64,000 nucleotides of DNA, from NCBI GenBank assembly GCA_022495995.1, contig JAFEMH010002319.1:1-64000 (forward strand), given 5' to 3'. This document shows positions 36,201 through 48,674 of this stretch, one piece after another (positions within the stretch are counted from its first letter, which is position 1; each line of letters starts with the position of its first letter). The stretch is from Adenophora triphylla var. japonica. Taxonomy: Eukaryota > Streptophyta > Magnoliopsida > Asterales > Campanulaceae. Made by a program: the position numbers and the translations under genes. A model generated the notes under the pieces. The model had not been told where the DNA came from, did not search any database, and saw only the letters and a list, made by a program, of their open reading frames with translations.

Positions 36201-39200
36201 CTAAACCCCCAATTTATGAAGAACTCTGCAGAGAAATTTATTTGGTAGGAAGAAGAAACAATGAAGATAATTCAATAACTGCCACCATAGAAAATGTAGA
36301 GATAACTATCACTCAAGATATGGTTAGTGATGTCTATGGAATCCCAAATAAAGAAGATGCTGTGAAAAATATATGGGATAGAGGATCAGAAAGATTAAAG
36401 ACTGTATATGAAAAATTTCTTGGTCTTAAAGTAACCGACTTCAAAGCCGTTCAAGACAAAGCTATGGTGAAGAACAAAGATGATATCTTCAAGTCAACAT
36501 TGATGGATGTGGTCAACAAAGCCATTGATGGCAAACAGTCCTCATTTGATCAAATGGGATCAAATGAGTGGAAACAGATGCTCAGTCTAATGACCAAGGA
36601 TACAAATTGGTGCATTGTCCTTCTCCATCATTTCCAACTTGCTGTCTCATCCTCTACTCTCAAATTCAAGAACCAAGGTGTAAGGATGAACAACTTCAGA
36701 TTCATGAGTGGAATCCTTGAAGTTCTAATTCCAAAGCTTAAACCGCTCTATCCAAGAAATGGTCAAGACAAGAAAAGGCATCGAAATAAGATGTTTCAAT
36801 GAAAGAACCTTTTCATTGAAACAAAAGAAGGGAATTGTTATGAAGGCCGGAGATATGAGCCTTGAAAGTTTCAAAGAAGCCCAAGAGAAAATGCTTGAAG
36901 AAACAAGAATGAAGGTTGATCATTGGAAAGAACCGATAGCTTTGGCTACTAGTAGAAGAATGAAAAGAGGAGTGAAGACAAATGTCAAGAAAACTGAGTC
37001 TTGAAAAGGACCGTGGTATCTCCTAGCAAAAAGAGCAAAAGCAAGGATGAGCCGATAGGCGACGGTGAAGGAACCATCTCTCGCCATGCTATGAATGCTT
37101 TGAAGAAAGAGGTGATGTTGATGGCCATGAGGTTGACACTATGAATCAAGATGATGCCGGTGATGCTAACATAGATCCTCAAGAGCTTCAGCGGCCCTTG
37201 CCCTATCCAAAACCCTTCACAAAGGAAAGCAACATCGAGACGGCTATCCCCTCCAAATGACAACTACCGGCATCAAAGGTACAATCTTCCTTAACCATTC
37301 CTTCTAAATCATTACCAAAGAAAAGAAAACTTGAAAAGAAAGCCCCCAAATCAAAGAAAACCAAAATATCTACCCCTTCCATTTCCCCAAAATCCACACC
37401 CATTTCGGGTCATCGGTCGGCCATTGAAGCTATTCTCAATCTCAAAGAACCCTTAGACAAGCAACCTTTAAGGGGGAACAACGATGAGAATATCCCTCTA
37501 CCCAACCTCAACAGCTTAGCTAAAATCCCGAGAGCAATTGAGGCTATTGAGTTGGATGGGAACCCCGATACCTTGAAAAGGCCGTTCTTTTGTATCTTAA
37601 GGACTTTCCGAGTGAGGAAGAATCAGAGTGGCCCTAGATGAACTCGGACTTAGGTTAATGCGAAAAGAAGTGGACCAGGTGAGTCATCTAGAAACCCCAA
37701 GGTGACAGTATGAATGTAGATAGCCATCCCTTCCCTTCCATTCCCGAGACCGAACCGTGAATGATCCCGCCCCAACCGTTGAAACCGAAAGGGGGAATCC
37801 CGATGATACTTCTAAGGTCATTCAAAATCTCAAGAAGGTTGGAGTTGAGATTAATCCCATTCTGGTATCAAAAGGAGACTCAATTGTGAATGCTTGCAAA
37901 GGTCTTGAGCTTGATGGAACTCAGAAAATGAGGAAGCTATGATAGCTATCCTTGAGAAAAGGTTGGCAAAAAGTGAAGTAAGGGCAGCCTTGAATCTCCT
38001 TAAATCTCAATTCACTTCCGTGTCTCTTAATCAAAGTCTTGGCCAAACCTCTCGAGCCAATCCCAACTATTTCAACCCAATCCTCTCGCACCTTCCAAGC
38101 CACCTTCTCCAATTCCTGAAAATGAACCCTTTGAAGCCTCTCCACAAAGTCCAATACTGGGCCGGACAAGGTCAAGACATATCTCGATGCTGATCCCATT
38201 CCTAACGGTCCTCACAGCTCCCCAAGTCATTCTATTCCTCCAAATCCAAATCAATCCTTCCTTCCCAAAAGGGAACCTTGGATGCTTAGCTGTGGAATTG
38301 ATTTCTCTATGTCTTCCATCAAAGCAAAGAAGGACAAGGTTACCCCATGTAACTCACATCCCGTAAATAGCAAATCCCTTCACCTATCCAAAATTCTGAG
38401 GAACCGTCAAGGAATGGTTTGATTGTTGTAGCAAGAAACCTTGCGGGGTTAGTGTTCTTTGCATATGAAAAATGGCAACCTGCCAAGAACCTCATCCACC
38501 TCCAACTTTGTTCATCAAATCCCATCCTTCCCAAAGTTCATCACTCCCAATACTCTTCTTGATTGGGAAATTCTTTTCAGCCAACTCATCTCTCCATCAC
38601 TCAATTCTTGCTTGTATATGCCAAAGGGTTTAGTCTTCACCCTGTGCATTGACCTTGCAAAACACTTTTCCTTTCATTTGTTTGAACAAAAGTGTGCCAT
38701 TATGCTTTTATTAAGCAAAACTGTCAACATCTTTTCCCCAACTCTTAATCCAGGAATTGAGCCATACCTCTCACCCTTCATCACTGTAGATCCTATTAAC
38801 TTCACCTCACCCAATGAAAACTCTCATTTCAAAAACTTGGTCTCTATTCCCGAGATCAAAGAATTCAGATCTTCCATTGCTTTGTCGATCAAAGCAGAGC
38901 CGCGTTATTGATCTTTCCTCGGACTGCACTATGATAATGATAGTGATAATGATGCTCCCTCAAGCCCCGATCAAGACTCTCCAACAATATTTCCATCCCC
39001 TACAGCTTCCAATCCTCCTCAAGAATTCACTCAGTCCTTCATTGTTGCTCAAGTATCAGTTCAGTCACAACCAGATCAATCAAGTGTGCCCATGCAGAGC
39101 AAGAAAACCAGGAACAAGAAGAAACATTTGTGGGGCACAATGAGAATCAGAAATGATCAAATACCCCTTAGAAGATCTCAACTGAAGTCAAAGGAAGACA

Positions 39201-39581
39201 AATTCTTCAAGTATGATGAAAGGATGTCCTGGGAATGGAACAATGAGTTCTTCTACGTAGGAGTTGAGCCTGAAATGAGAAGAGAGCTAGAGGATGAAAG
39301 AAATCGGATTCTATCGACGGACAAGAAAGAGATGAATTCTATGATCAATTGGCCGATGAATGATTGTATTTGTTATGGAACATTTTTTGGTTAAAAACAA
39401 TATGTTTTGTTTGCCTCGGTTGTATGACAAGATTTTGTGAACTCTTCTCATCCACGAGATTAATTCCATGTATTCAATCTCGGTTTGATTACCTCTCGCC
39501 CGATATGATTCCTTGGATTACTTCTTTTATTATTTCTCTTATCAAATGTGAAAACTTGTTCTAAATAAATCTTCCTTTACC

Positions 39582-39595
39582 AAAAAGGGGGAAAT
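39582..39595 (+). other. E3 polypurine tract
   Basis: AAAAAGGGGGAAAT directly before the 3' LTR, identical to E1 and E2. Confidence 0.9.
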
Positions 39596-40808
39596 TGTTA
39601 GGACCTAACTTTGATCAATGTCTTAGTTAGTTGGTTTTGATAAAGGAATATATATATAGAACAGGGTTTATATCAAAAGATGTTATCTCGTCATAATTCT
39701 TCACTTTGACACTATGAGTCCGACTATGATTCTTCCATATACAATGTTTACAATCAATCAAAAACATGAATCATAGTCACTCTCTAAGTCATCAAGATCA
39801 TCAAGTGCATCTCGGTCCTTATTAGAGATCCTCTCGATAGCTAAGCATTGCCATGATCTGGCAATGACTTCAGTCCTCGACTGCCCATCTCCTGTCTCAC
39901 ACCTTGTTACCACAAACTCAACCAAGTTAGATCCTGCATCTTCACAAACCTATCAAGTCCATCAATGAAGACCACCGAAGACCTTCTAGAAGCTCTCGCC
40001 TCAAGCTCATTACCAAGACAAATTTCATGAAGACTCGTATGTGGACAAGTGGGACAAAGACCCCAAAGCTCATTAATGTAGCCGCAATGATCATATTCCA
40101 ATGGCTACATTGAAGGGTATAAATAGAGGATCTCTTCCTCTAACAAAATCACCGAAAAATACTCATTTTCCCGATCAAAAACCCTTTCCAAACACTCACA
40201 CACACCTCCCGTAATCCACACACACACACACCAATCCTCACCTTTAAAACCCCGTTCCAAACCAAAACCTTCACCCCTAAACCTCTTCACCAACAAAAAC
40301 AACCCCGGTGTGTTAATTCACAAACCCCAAAAACCTAAGACCGTACTTTAGGTGTAGAATCGTTTGTAATCACTCAAGACTGTACTTTGAGTGTATTAGT
40401 TAGTTTGTAAAATCTTGAGACTGTACTTCAAGTTGCAAAAGCACTTAAGACTGTACTTTAAGTGTATCCCTAGTTGACTGTACTAATTAGGAAGAGGAAG
40501 TTCAAGGAACTTGCCTAAATCAATCATTTGTAATTTTTGTTGATTAAAGATTATAATAAAATTGATCTCACTTGTCAAGTTTGACAGTGAGGGTGGATGT
40601 AGGAGGAGTGAACTCTGAACCACTTTAAATTCTCTGTGTTATTACATTTTTGCAATCACATTCACACACTTGCATTATCTCTTTGTGTTTGATGTCCTAC
40701 CATTATTTCAAATCACTTTTATTCCGCTGCACAAATCAAACTATCATCTGACAGCTAAGCCAATACCATAGCTGTCTGATCATCTACATACCAAGCAAGG
40801 GCCTTTCA
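39596..40808 (+). repeat. E3 3' LTR
   Basis: 1213 bp. TATA box at 40118-40125; stem-loop array at 40333-40491. Left of about 40370 nearly every CTG or CAG is altered or lost (ACCGTACTT at the first loop). To the right they are intact, so the boundary of the altered patch falls inside the hairpin array. Confidence 0.92.
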
Positions 40809-40813
40809 AAGTG

Positions 40814-41294
40814 TATGATTGTAAACACCTAAGACTGTACTTTAGGTGTATTAGTTATTTTGTAAACACTCAAGACTGTACTTTGAGTGTATTTGTTTTG
40901 TAAATCTTGAGACTGTACTTCAAGTTGTAAAAACACTTAAGACTGTACTTTAAGTGTATCCCTAGTTGACTGTACTAATTAGGAAGAGGAAGTTCAAGGA
41001 ACTTGCCTAATCAATCTTTGTAATTCTTGTTGATTAAGATTATAATAAATTGATCTCACTTGTCAGTTGACAGTGGGGGTGGATGTAGGAGGAGTGAACT
41101 CTGAACCACTTTAAATCATGTTGTGTTATTACCTTTTCTGCAAACACATTCACACACTTATATTATTTCATTGTGCTCATTGTCCTATCATTATTTCAAG
41201 CCTTACTTATTCCGCTGCACAACTCATCAAATATCTGACAGCTAAGACAAACCATAGATGTCTGATCATTTGCATATCAAACAAGGGCCTTTCA
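40814..41294 (+). repeat. E2 5' LTR, third segment
   Basis: 481 bp, continuing the E2 LTR after the E3 target repeat AAGTG (40809-40813). It ends CCTTTCA and is followed by the E2 primer site. Confidence 0.9.
40825..40983 (+). promoter_or_regulatory. Leader stem-loop array of E2 (5' LTR)
   Basis: Same five-hairpin array with longer stems: ACACCTAA/TTAGGTGT, ACACTCAA/TTGAGTGT, CTTGA/TCAAG, ACACTTAA/TTAAGTGT and CCTAGTT/AATTAGG, each around GACTGTACT. The 3' LTR copy (53538-53698) has one mismatch in stem 2 and a deletion in stem 4. Confidence 0.65.
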
Positions 41295-41296
41295 AT

Positions 41297-41308
41297 TGGT
41301 ATCAGAGC
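41297..41308 (+). other. E2 primer binding site
   Basis: TGGTATCAGAGC, 2 bp after the E2 5' LTR. Confidence 0.92.
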
Positions 41309-41363
41309 TTGTCTTCACATTCAAAAGTCTAACAACTTGTGAAGGATCCTCTTCAAACCCACC

Positions 41364-43648
41364 ATGCCTCAACCAAGGAGAAATAATGAGAAAGACATCC
41401 CACACATTGACGACTGTGGATCTTTTGAGATTTATGCATCAAAAATAAAAACATACCTTGATGCAAACATTATATGGAACTGGTATGTTCTAAATAATGA
41501 AGTGTCCTACCCAACTCAAATAGATATCAATGGAGGAGCTAGTACGACGAAATCCCCAGAAGCATGGTCTGAATCTGAAAAACAATTAATCAGTGCAAAT
41601 TTAAAAGTCAAAAACATTCTTCAAAAGAGTGTAAATGACTCACTAGCACAAGAAATTGCTAAGGAACCAAATGCCGATCAAGATGGGATCTCATTCAAAC
41701 TAAGTTCACTAAACACACCAAAGTGTCGGGACGCAAAATTTGTATAACTTGCTTAGGCAATTAGACAACTTCAAGTTCTATCCTGGAGAAAAAGTGAGTA
41801 TTGCTCAACCAAGGTTTGAAAACATTGTTAGATCTATTGCCGACCATGGAAAAACCTTTGAACAAAGAAGATCTCTCGCCTCAAGATATATTCCAATCTT
41901 CCACAAGAATATGAAAAGGTAGCATTACCTATCGTAGAAGGATCCGAATGGAGCACAATGACAGCTTGAACAATATTTTGGAAAGCTTGAAGCTTATGAA
42001 CCGGAAGGTATGATAAAAATTCAACCAGCTCCTATCATTTCACAAACTTTAGCTTTAATCGCTCAAGAATCTCGCCCACAAACCAATCACTCACCAAGAC
42101 ATTGAGACCATTGTCAACAATGCCCTTCAAAAGATAAATATCAGCTCCAAACCTGTCGCAAACGTATCTCTCAAGAAGACATTCCAAGTCTCATATCCAT
42201 GGCCGTCGAAATGCCATGAAATTTCAAAAGAAATCTTTTGACAAAGGTACAATCCTTCCACATCTAATGCTCAACAAGACAGCCTTCAAGAAGACAGGTT
42301 GATTGCTTTAATCGTGGAAAGCAAGGACATTACTCATCTCGATTGTCCCGAACCAAGGAAACCTAGGGAAAATCGCACGGCTAAGAATTGACCTACTCAA
42401 AAGAGATCATTCACAGCCTGTGTGTAATCGCTTCAACCGCTCCAAAAATAAAAATGACAAAAACAAGGAGCAAGTTATGATAGCCGATTCATCAAAATTC
42501 AAAGGTGATGAAGAATATGAGTCCAAAAGAATGACTCTAACAATGAAGGAGAGGAGGCCATGCTATGCTTTATAGTCAAGATGAGGAAGAATCGTACAAT
42601 GAGGAAGAAATGGAAGCACTTACCGCCGAGAAGAACTAAAAGAGGTACATGATTTTAATTCTTTAAATATTGATGGTTTCAAACAATTAGTTTTCACTGT
42701 TTTAATTCAAACCAAGAAACAAAAAACTAGCTTTGCTTCACTGGTCAATGAGAACCTTTCCCAATCCTCAACCATAGACACCCTCACAAAAACTAATTCT
42801 GAGCTTGAGAAAGCCTGTCAAGGGCTAAGAGAACAATGCTTCATGCTTGAAAAACAAAACATGGATCCGATACCGAGACATCCAGTACTCAAGAAAACTG
42901 TCAAAGACTCATAAATCTTGAAAAAGAAAATGATGCTCTTAAAAAGAAAATAGATTCATGGAACAAGTCAGGCAAAGCATTATCCCTTTTCACCTACAAC
43001 TAAAGACATCCTAGTGACAAAACAGGGATTGGTGCTTACAATCCTACTCTAAAGATGTACACTCCTATCACTGGTGAAAGGGCCATTAAAAAAATGATTT
43101 TAGAAAACCTAAGCTCTGGCAGCTATCAAGCTCAAACCTATCCTGTTCAAACCAAGGGAAAATCAAAGGAAATCTTGTTTGGTCCTAGTCATTCAAAGGA
43201 AGGACCAAGTAAAATTCAAGGAAGAAAGTATATTTGGGTTCAAAAAGGGGCCAATATACAGGAAGAAATTAAGCTGCAAAATTGTGCTAGTCAGCCAAGG
43301 CCTGACAGACAGCCAAGGCCTGACAGACAGCCAAAATCTTCCAAACAACAAAGAACCCCAAGGCAACAAAGATTCTATAACAAACATAGATACACCAAAC
43401 AACAAAAGCCTCAATGGCAATACTCAAATGGAAGAAGTCATGCAAATCATGATGACTCCCCCAGATCATCCTATCCAAATACCTTTCAGTTTCAACCCCA
43501 ATATAACAACCCAAACCACTTCTTCAATCCATCCCATTCCACTGTCCTTACACCTTACATGATGCAAATCATGTCATATTACAATACCCTAAACCAGTTC
43601 TTCAGAAAAAGATCAATGAACAAAGCTAGGGTACCAAAGAAAAACTAA
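41364..43648 (+). pseudogene. gag: E2 gag (broken)
   Basis: Starts MPQPRRNNEKDIPHIDD at 41364 and is open to about 41747 through the UBN2-like N-terminal part (NLKVKNILQKSVNDSLAQEIAKEPNA). It shifts frame at about 41720 (KCRDAKFV), and the next part (LRQLDNFKFYPGEKVS) is in another frame. The zinc knuckle reads CFNRGKQGHYSS and loses its last Cys (42304-42345). The last 197 codons (43055-43648) are clean, with basic tail repeats RPDRQP and QRTPRQQRFYNKHRYTK, and end ARVPKKN-stop. The damaged middle (about 41690-42900) is a CAG/CTG-poor patch. Confidence 0.85.
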
Positions 43649-43705
43649 TCCTTTGGACCCAAAAGAATAAAAAGGGTACCATAAATTTTACTTTTTGTTT
43701 TGCAG
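43631..43705 (+). other. Candidate 75-nt intron between gag and pol
   Basis: Starts GTACCA within the end of gag, has CTAAT (43645-43649) as a possible branch site overlapping the gag stop, and ends CTTTTTGTTTTGCAG. Removing it joins AGG (43628-43630) to GTACCC (43706) in frame with the protease LDSG motif. In the unspliced RNA the pol frame has a stop at 43682-43684 and no nearby AUG. Confidence 0.55.
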
Positions 43706-46700
43706 GTACCCAGGAAAGGACTCTGTTATTTAGATAGTGGTTGTAGTAGACATATGACCTTCAATAAAGACTGGTTGCAACAATATATCCCTAAAAATGG
43801 TCCAAATGTAACCTTTGGTGACAATTCCCAAGCTAAGGTCAAAGGATCAGGAAATCTTATTACTAAAGATATCATTTTTACAAATGTGTCTTATGTAGAG
43901 GGTCTCAAACACAATTTGATTAGCATAAGTCAAATGCTGGATAAGGGATATCATGTTGTTTGCACTAAGGATCAATGTGCCGTTAAAGACAAAAGCAATA
44001 AAGTCATTCGATCTGGATCAAGAAAAGGAAATCTCTATTGCTTAAACCTAGAGATTGTGGAATCCTTAAATGCTCACCGCTCTTCGTCTTTTAGTCAATC
44101 TCGATATGTCATGGCTATGGCACAAAAAGATTGGCTCACCTTAACCATAAAACCATCTCCAAGCTTGCAATTTCAAATCTAGTCAGAGGCCTTCCAAAGA
44201 TCCCATTCAAGAAGGACAAACTTTGCAAAGCATGCCAATGTGGGAAGCAAAAGAGATCTTCATTCAAGCCCAAGACCTGATTGGACACCTCAAGACCTAT
44301 TGAACTACTTCATATGGATCTTTTTGGACCCATAAGAACTAGATCTTTAGGAGGAAAAAGATACTCCCTAGTTGTGGTCGATGACTACACAAGATTCACT
44401 TGGATCATTCTTCTTGAATCCAAAAGTGACACCCTTAGCTGTCTAACAAAACTGTTCAATAAAATTCAAAATCAAAAAGGGACATCCATCATCAAGATCA
44501 GATTTGATCATGGAAACGAATTTGAGAACACAGGAGTAGAAGAATATTGTGACTGCAAAGGTATTGATCATAATTTTTCAGCCCCAAGAACACCCCAATA
44601 AAATGGTGTTGCTGAAAGGAAATACAGGACAATTTGTGAGGCAGCAAGAACAATGCTTTGTCGAACACAATCTCCCAAAGTATTTTTGGGGTGAAGAGTT
44701 ACTCACCTTTGCTGTGTATGTTCAAAGCAAGACACTAATCAACAAATTCCATAAGAAGACTCCATATGAATTATGGAATGATAAAGTTCCTACCATTTCC
44801 TACATTCACAGTTTTAGAAGTAGATGCTTCATTCACAATAATGGCAAAAACAATTTGGACAAATTTGACTCCAAAAGTGATGAAGGAATCTTTCTTGGGT
44901 ATTCTAATACAAGCAAAGCTTATAGAGTTTACAACAAAAGAAGACTTGTAGTAGAAGAATCAATTCATGTTGACTTTGATGAAAACAATGATCAAAGTGT
45001 GACTGAATTGTGTGATTTTGATGAAGTTTTAGGAAACCCAGATAATCTCCCTAAAGCATCTCCTATTCTTGATTCGAATGTACTCCATCATGAACAAGAT
45101 TCATCAAATCTTCCATACATGGTACCAAGAAATTCATCTGACAGCTATTATGTGCCAGACAGTCATCATCTCTCTAACAGCCATGAACCATTTCATTCTC
45201 ATCATCAACCAATCCATCCAACCAAGTCAATAGCAAACATTCCCACAACCAATCCAATTGATGAGGAAGAAAATACTAAATTAAATGGTCATCCCTTGAC
45301 TGACATCTCTCAAAATTCTTCCTTAGCTGACAGCCAACCCTTAGCTGACAGCCATCCAAATTCTTCAAGCAATCCATCTACTAGCCACCTTCCCTTCCCA
45401 TCCAATAATCCTCTTTCTCCTCCCAAAACCAATGATAAATCCACCATTACTCACATCATTCCACCCAATAAAGATTTTTTCATCAGCCTTCAAATTGACA
45501 AAACACCAGTTCCAGATAACATTCCTTTTATCATGAGTGCATTCATATCCCAATTGGAACCAAAGAAAATAAATGAAGCACTCCAAGATGATGACTGGAT
45601 AGAAGCTATGGAAGAAGAATTAGAACAGTTTGAAAGGAACAAAGTATGGCAACTTGTTCCTAAACCAAGAAATCAAACTGTTATTGGAACAAGGTGGGTT
45701 TTCGGAAATAAAATGAATGAGGAAGGGGCTGTCATCAGAAACAAAGCCAGATTGGTAGCTCAAGGGTACAGGCAATAAGAAGGCATTGATTATGATGAAA
45801 CATTTGCCCCTGTTGCCAGACTGGAAGCTATCAAACTATTCCTTGCTTTTGCATCTTCCAAAAAGATGAAAGTCTATCAAATGGATGTCAAAAGTGCTTT
45901 TCTTAATGGAATATTAAAAGAAAAGGTCTATGTCTCACAACCCCATGGCTTTGAGCACCCTAAGTTCCCTGACCATGTATTTAAGCTTGATAAAGATCTA
46001 TATTGACTCAAGCAAGCACCAAGGGCATGGTATGAAACCCTGTCAAAATTCTTACTTGGCAAAGGATTTACCAAAGGCCATATTGATAATACCCTGTTTA
46101 TCAAGAAATATGGTGAAGATACCATGCTCATTCAAGTCTATGTTGATGACATAATTTTTGAATCTTCAAATGAGTCACTCTGCCTAGAATTTGGAAAAAC
46201 CATGCAAGAACAATTTGAAATGAGCATGATTGGTGAGCTCACATTCTTCTTGGGACTTCAGGTGAAATAAATTGCGAGTGCACATTCATAAATCAGGCCA
46301 AATATAAAAGAGACATGATCAAGAAATTTGACATGCAAAATGCCTCTCCTGCAAAAACTCCTCTCTCAACCACCACCAAACTTCATGCTGACATTGATGG
46401 CCCAAGTGTTAATAAAACACTCTATAGAAGTTACATTGGATCCCTACTATATGTAACTGCATCTAGGCCAGATATCATGTTCAGTGTGTGCCAGTGTGCA
46501 AGATTTCAAGCAAATCCAAAAGAATCACACATGGCGGTGCCAAAAGGATTCTTAGGTATCTAAAGGGAACTCCGATTATGGATTATGGTATCCATGTGAA
46601 GCTCCTTTATTCCTAATTGGATTCACAGATTCGACTATCTTTGGATGCAATTTGGATAGAAAATCCACAAGTGGTATTTGTCAGTTTCGGGTTCAAGAAT

Positions 46701-47088
46701 AATTTCTTGATCCAAAGAAGAAACAAACCTCGGTTGCTACTTCTACAGTAGTAAGGCGAATATGTGGTAGCGAGGACATTGTTGTTCTCAAATTTTATAT
46801 CTCGGAAGTCAACTTCAAGACTTTGGAATTGTTGTAGACAATGTTCCTATTCTCGTGTGACAACTCGAAGCACCATTGCAATGATCGAGAATCCTGTTCG
46901 GCATTCAAAAACTAAACACATTGAAGTCGAGCCTTCACTTTATTAGATACCATGTTGAAAAAGGTCATATATGTCTTAATAAAGTTGGAACAGAGGACAA
47001 TGTTGCTGATATTCTTACAAAAGCAATGGATGAAAAAAGATTTGAGCTTTTAAGAGCTATGCTTGGAATGATAAACTTGCCAAAATAA
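43706..47088 (+). pseudogene. pol: E2 pol: protease, integrase, RT, RNase H (stops)
   Basis: Protease LDSGCSRHMTF is intact (about 43726-43758). Integrase core: Asp in HMDLFGP (about 44320), Asp in RFDHGNEFEN (about 44505), Glu in VAERKY (about 44615); a stop lies between at PRTPQ-stop (about 44599). The integrase tail [17 protein letters not shown] is at about 44885-44935, then an S/H/P-rich linker with DSHHLSNSH and LADSQP. RT: WVFGNKMNEEGAVIRNKARLVAQGYRQ, a stop at 45775, [10 protein letters not shown] (about 45880), a stop replacing Gly in LYGLKQAPR (about 46004), and catalytic YVDD at 46139-46150. RNase H runs to 47088. Domain order integrase-RT-RNase H is the copia order. The copy is inactive as read. 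Confidence 0.9.
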
Positions 47089-47318
47089 AATGTTTTTTTC
47101 ACTAATAAAAGAGGGCATACAGATAGAGCAATGCTGTCACAAGTGAAGCCTGACAGCTATCCCCTCAAAATATTCCTGATAGCCATCTACTGACAGCTAT
47201 CTATGCAAAAGACAAGGAAAAACAAAAAAAAAACATACATAAAACAACCCACAAAAACTCCCTTAAACACAAACAACACCCAGATCCAACTCCTCTTCAA
47301 ATCTTCACACCTCAGCTA

Positions 47319-48187
47319 TCAGACATTCCTAGGAAATGTCACTGTCTCTCCAGATCCACCACCTGCACTCATTCCTTCACATCTGGCCTCCTGAGTAGAC
47401 TGCAAGGTCTGATGATACCTTTGCAACCATACTGGATGCCTCTCAAGAAAGGGATCAACTGAAGTAACTGAATACTGAAGAGAAGGACTAGCTCTTCTTG
47501 GCCACCATTCTTCTACAACATCATAAAGTTGAAGCAAACCTTCCATTGGTATCACAAAGCTGAAATCTCCAGAATAAAAACCATTTTCAACTCTAGACTC
47601 ATCTCTCTCCACAACTGGAACTCTGACAAGGCTAAAACAACCTATAAACTGGTTGAACAGATGTGATATAGTAAGGAAGGAGATACATGTACTCCAGCAA
47701 AGTTATCACCTCTACCCTCCAACAAACCAACCCCAGGAGAAAGTGAATCACTGCTCACAGCTGTGTACTGCCTCTCAGGCTCAACCTTTTGCTTGATAGC
47801 TAAGCCCCTCTCAATAGCTGTCTGAGCCCTATCCTACCCAACCAATTCTCCTAGTGTATAAACCCTTTCAGCCTTACCTTTTCCCTTGCTAGACTCACCC
47901 TGATCAACCCTAATATTTTTCCCAAAAAGCCTTATCCCTTCTCCATCTCTACTATCAACCTTCTCTCTGACAGCTATCTCTTTGGTACCATAATCCTGCT
48001 CTACTCTCTCCCTCTTATTTTTACCTTTGTCACTCACCACCCTTGAACTTTCAATCACATTGAAAGACACTCTTTCTCTCTCCCTTTCATCTCCCTCCAA
48101 ATCATCCTCATGACTTTTCCCAAAAACCAGTTGTTTGGCTGTGTAAGCCATTTTTTTGGGATTAAACTTTGAAGAAAATCTACCCAT
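47319..48187 (-). pseudogene. E2 antisense ORF between pol and ORF3
   Basis: Minus-strand ORF starting MGRFSSKFNPKKMAYTAKQ at 48187. The first 117 codons are open (KGKNKRERVEQDYGTKE; strongly charged, K/R/E-rich), ending at 47834. After a stop and frameshift a second conserved block follows at 47612-47319 (IPMEGLLQLYDVVEEWWPRR, ERHPVWLQRYHQTLQSTQEAR, ending VTFPRNV). E3 has homologues of both blocks in the same order and orientation. The original would be about 290 residues. No domain recognised. The divergent arrangement with ORF3 suggests a separately transcribed accessory gene. Confidence 0.6.
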
Positions 48188-48674
48188 CTGTGTTTATAAA
48201 ACAAACTGAATGAGTTTCATCAAAAATTGTCATTGTTTTATAGGCAAATCGATCCATAGCTATCTCAGACAGCCATCATCATTCAACTTAGACTTATCTG
48301 TCAAAGTTTTTATATTCTCTGACAGCTAGGTTAAAGCAATTTTTTTCGGTGATTTGATCGTGTTAATTGCTCACAAATATCACTTCCTTAGCCTTCTCGT
48401 TCTCTGCAAAATTCTTGAAAAAGGGAATGTTCCTCCCATGTTTTGTGGGATTTAATGGCCTCAACGTAGGGAAGGGCAAAAATAACTGTTCATATGAACA
48501 GTTACTAAACTTTGAAATCCCCAATGCTCATTAAAACCCACTCTCCACTCATTATTTTTCTCTCTCTTTTTCAAAACCAAAACTCCTGTTTCATTAACTC
48601 TCTGTTTGTAACCCGTCTCTTTCCCTCACTAATCCACCATCAAATTTCTTCAACCCTAATTCATTCAACCATCC
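48188..48674. promoter_or_regulatory. Divergent region with 22-bp palindrome (E2)
   Basis: 487 bp between the start codons of the antisense ORF and ORF3, the same length as in E3. A perfect 22-bp palindrome lies at 48483-48504 (half-site TAACTGTTCAT). A CT-rich leader-like tract follows (48550-48580), then the ORF3 ATG at 48675. TGACAGCT at 48320-48327. Confidence 0.55.

Larger units (their letters stand above)
34499..39363 (+). pseudogene. E3 ORF3, interrupted by a solo LTR
   Basis: Longest version of the extra ORF, about 1,100 codons without the insert. The start is MADPKAMYPDAHGYFIKPN (34499). The solo LTR splits it after DFMGA. Module 1 resumes at 36201: PPIYEELCREIYLVGRR, EITITQDMVSDVYGIP, KSTLMDVVNKAIDGKQSSFDQ; it resembles what I recall as the 'putative plant transposon protein' domain. 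A K-rich stretch follows (36840-37010), then an S/P-rich part (37300-37800), a middle module with FITPNTLLDWEILFSQ (about 38540-38590), and a C-terminal motif HLWGTMRIRND...EWNNEFFY (about 39127-39260). The stop is at 39361-39363. Several frameshifts coincide with CAG/CTG patches. No transmembrane segment is seen. Confidence 0.72.
19104..40808 (+). mobile_element. E3: Ty1/copia SIRE-like element nested in E2's 5' LTR
   Basis: TGTTAGG...CCTTTCA with perfect target repeats AAGTG (19099-19103, 40809-40813). It holds two 5' LTR-gag units because a 6.7-kb tandem duplication spans its left edge. Without that extra copy it is about 15 kb, 1.6 kb of which is a solo LTR in ORF3. Order after the second gag: protease, integrase, RT, RNase H, antisense ORF, ORF3, polypurine tract, 3' LTR. 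Both 5' LTR copies and the 3' LTR are nearly identical outside CAG/CTG triplets, so the insertion is young. Confidence 0.92.

Noticed and set aside
34499..39363. Envelope gene in the third ORF
   Set aside because: Its position fits the env-like ORF described for SIRE elements, but I see no signal peptide, membrane segment or fusion-like stretch; the K/S/P-rich make-up fits a nuclear or nucleic-acid-binding protein better.
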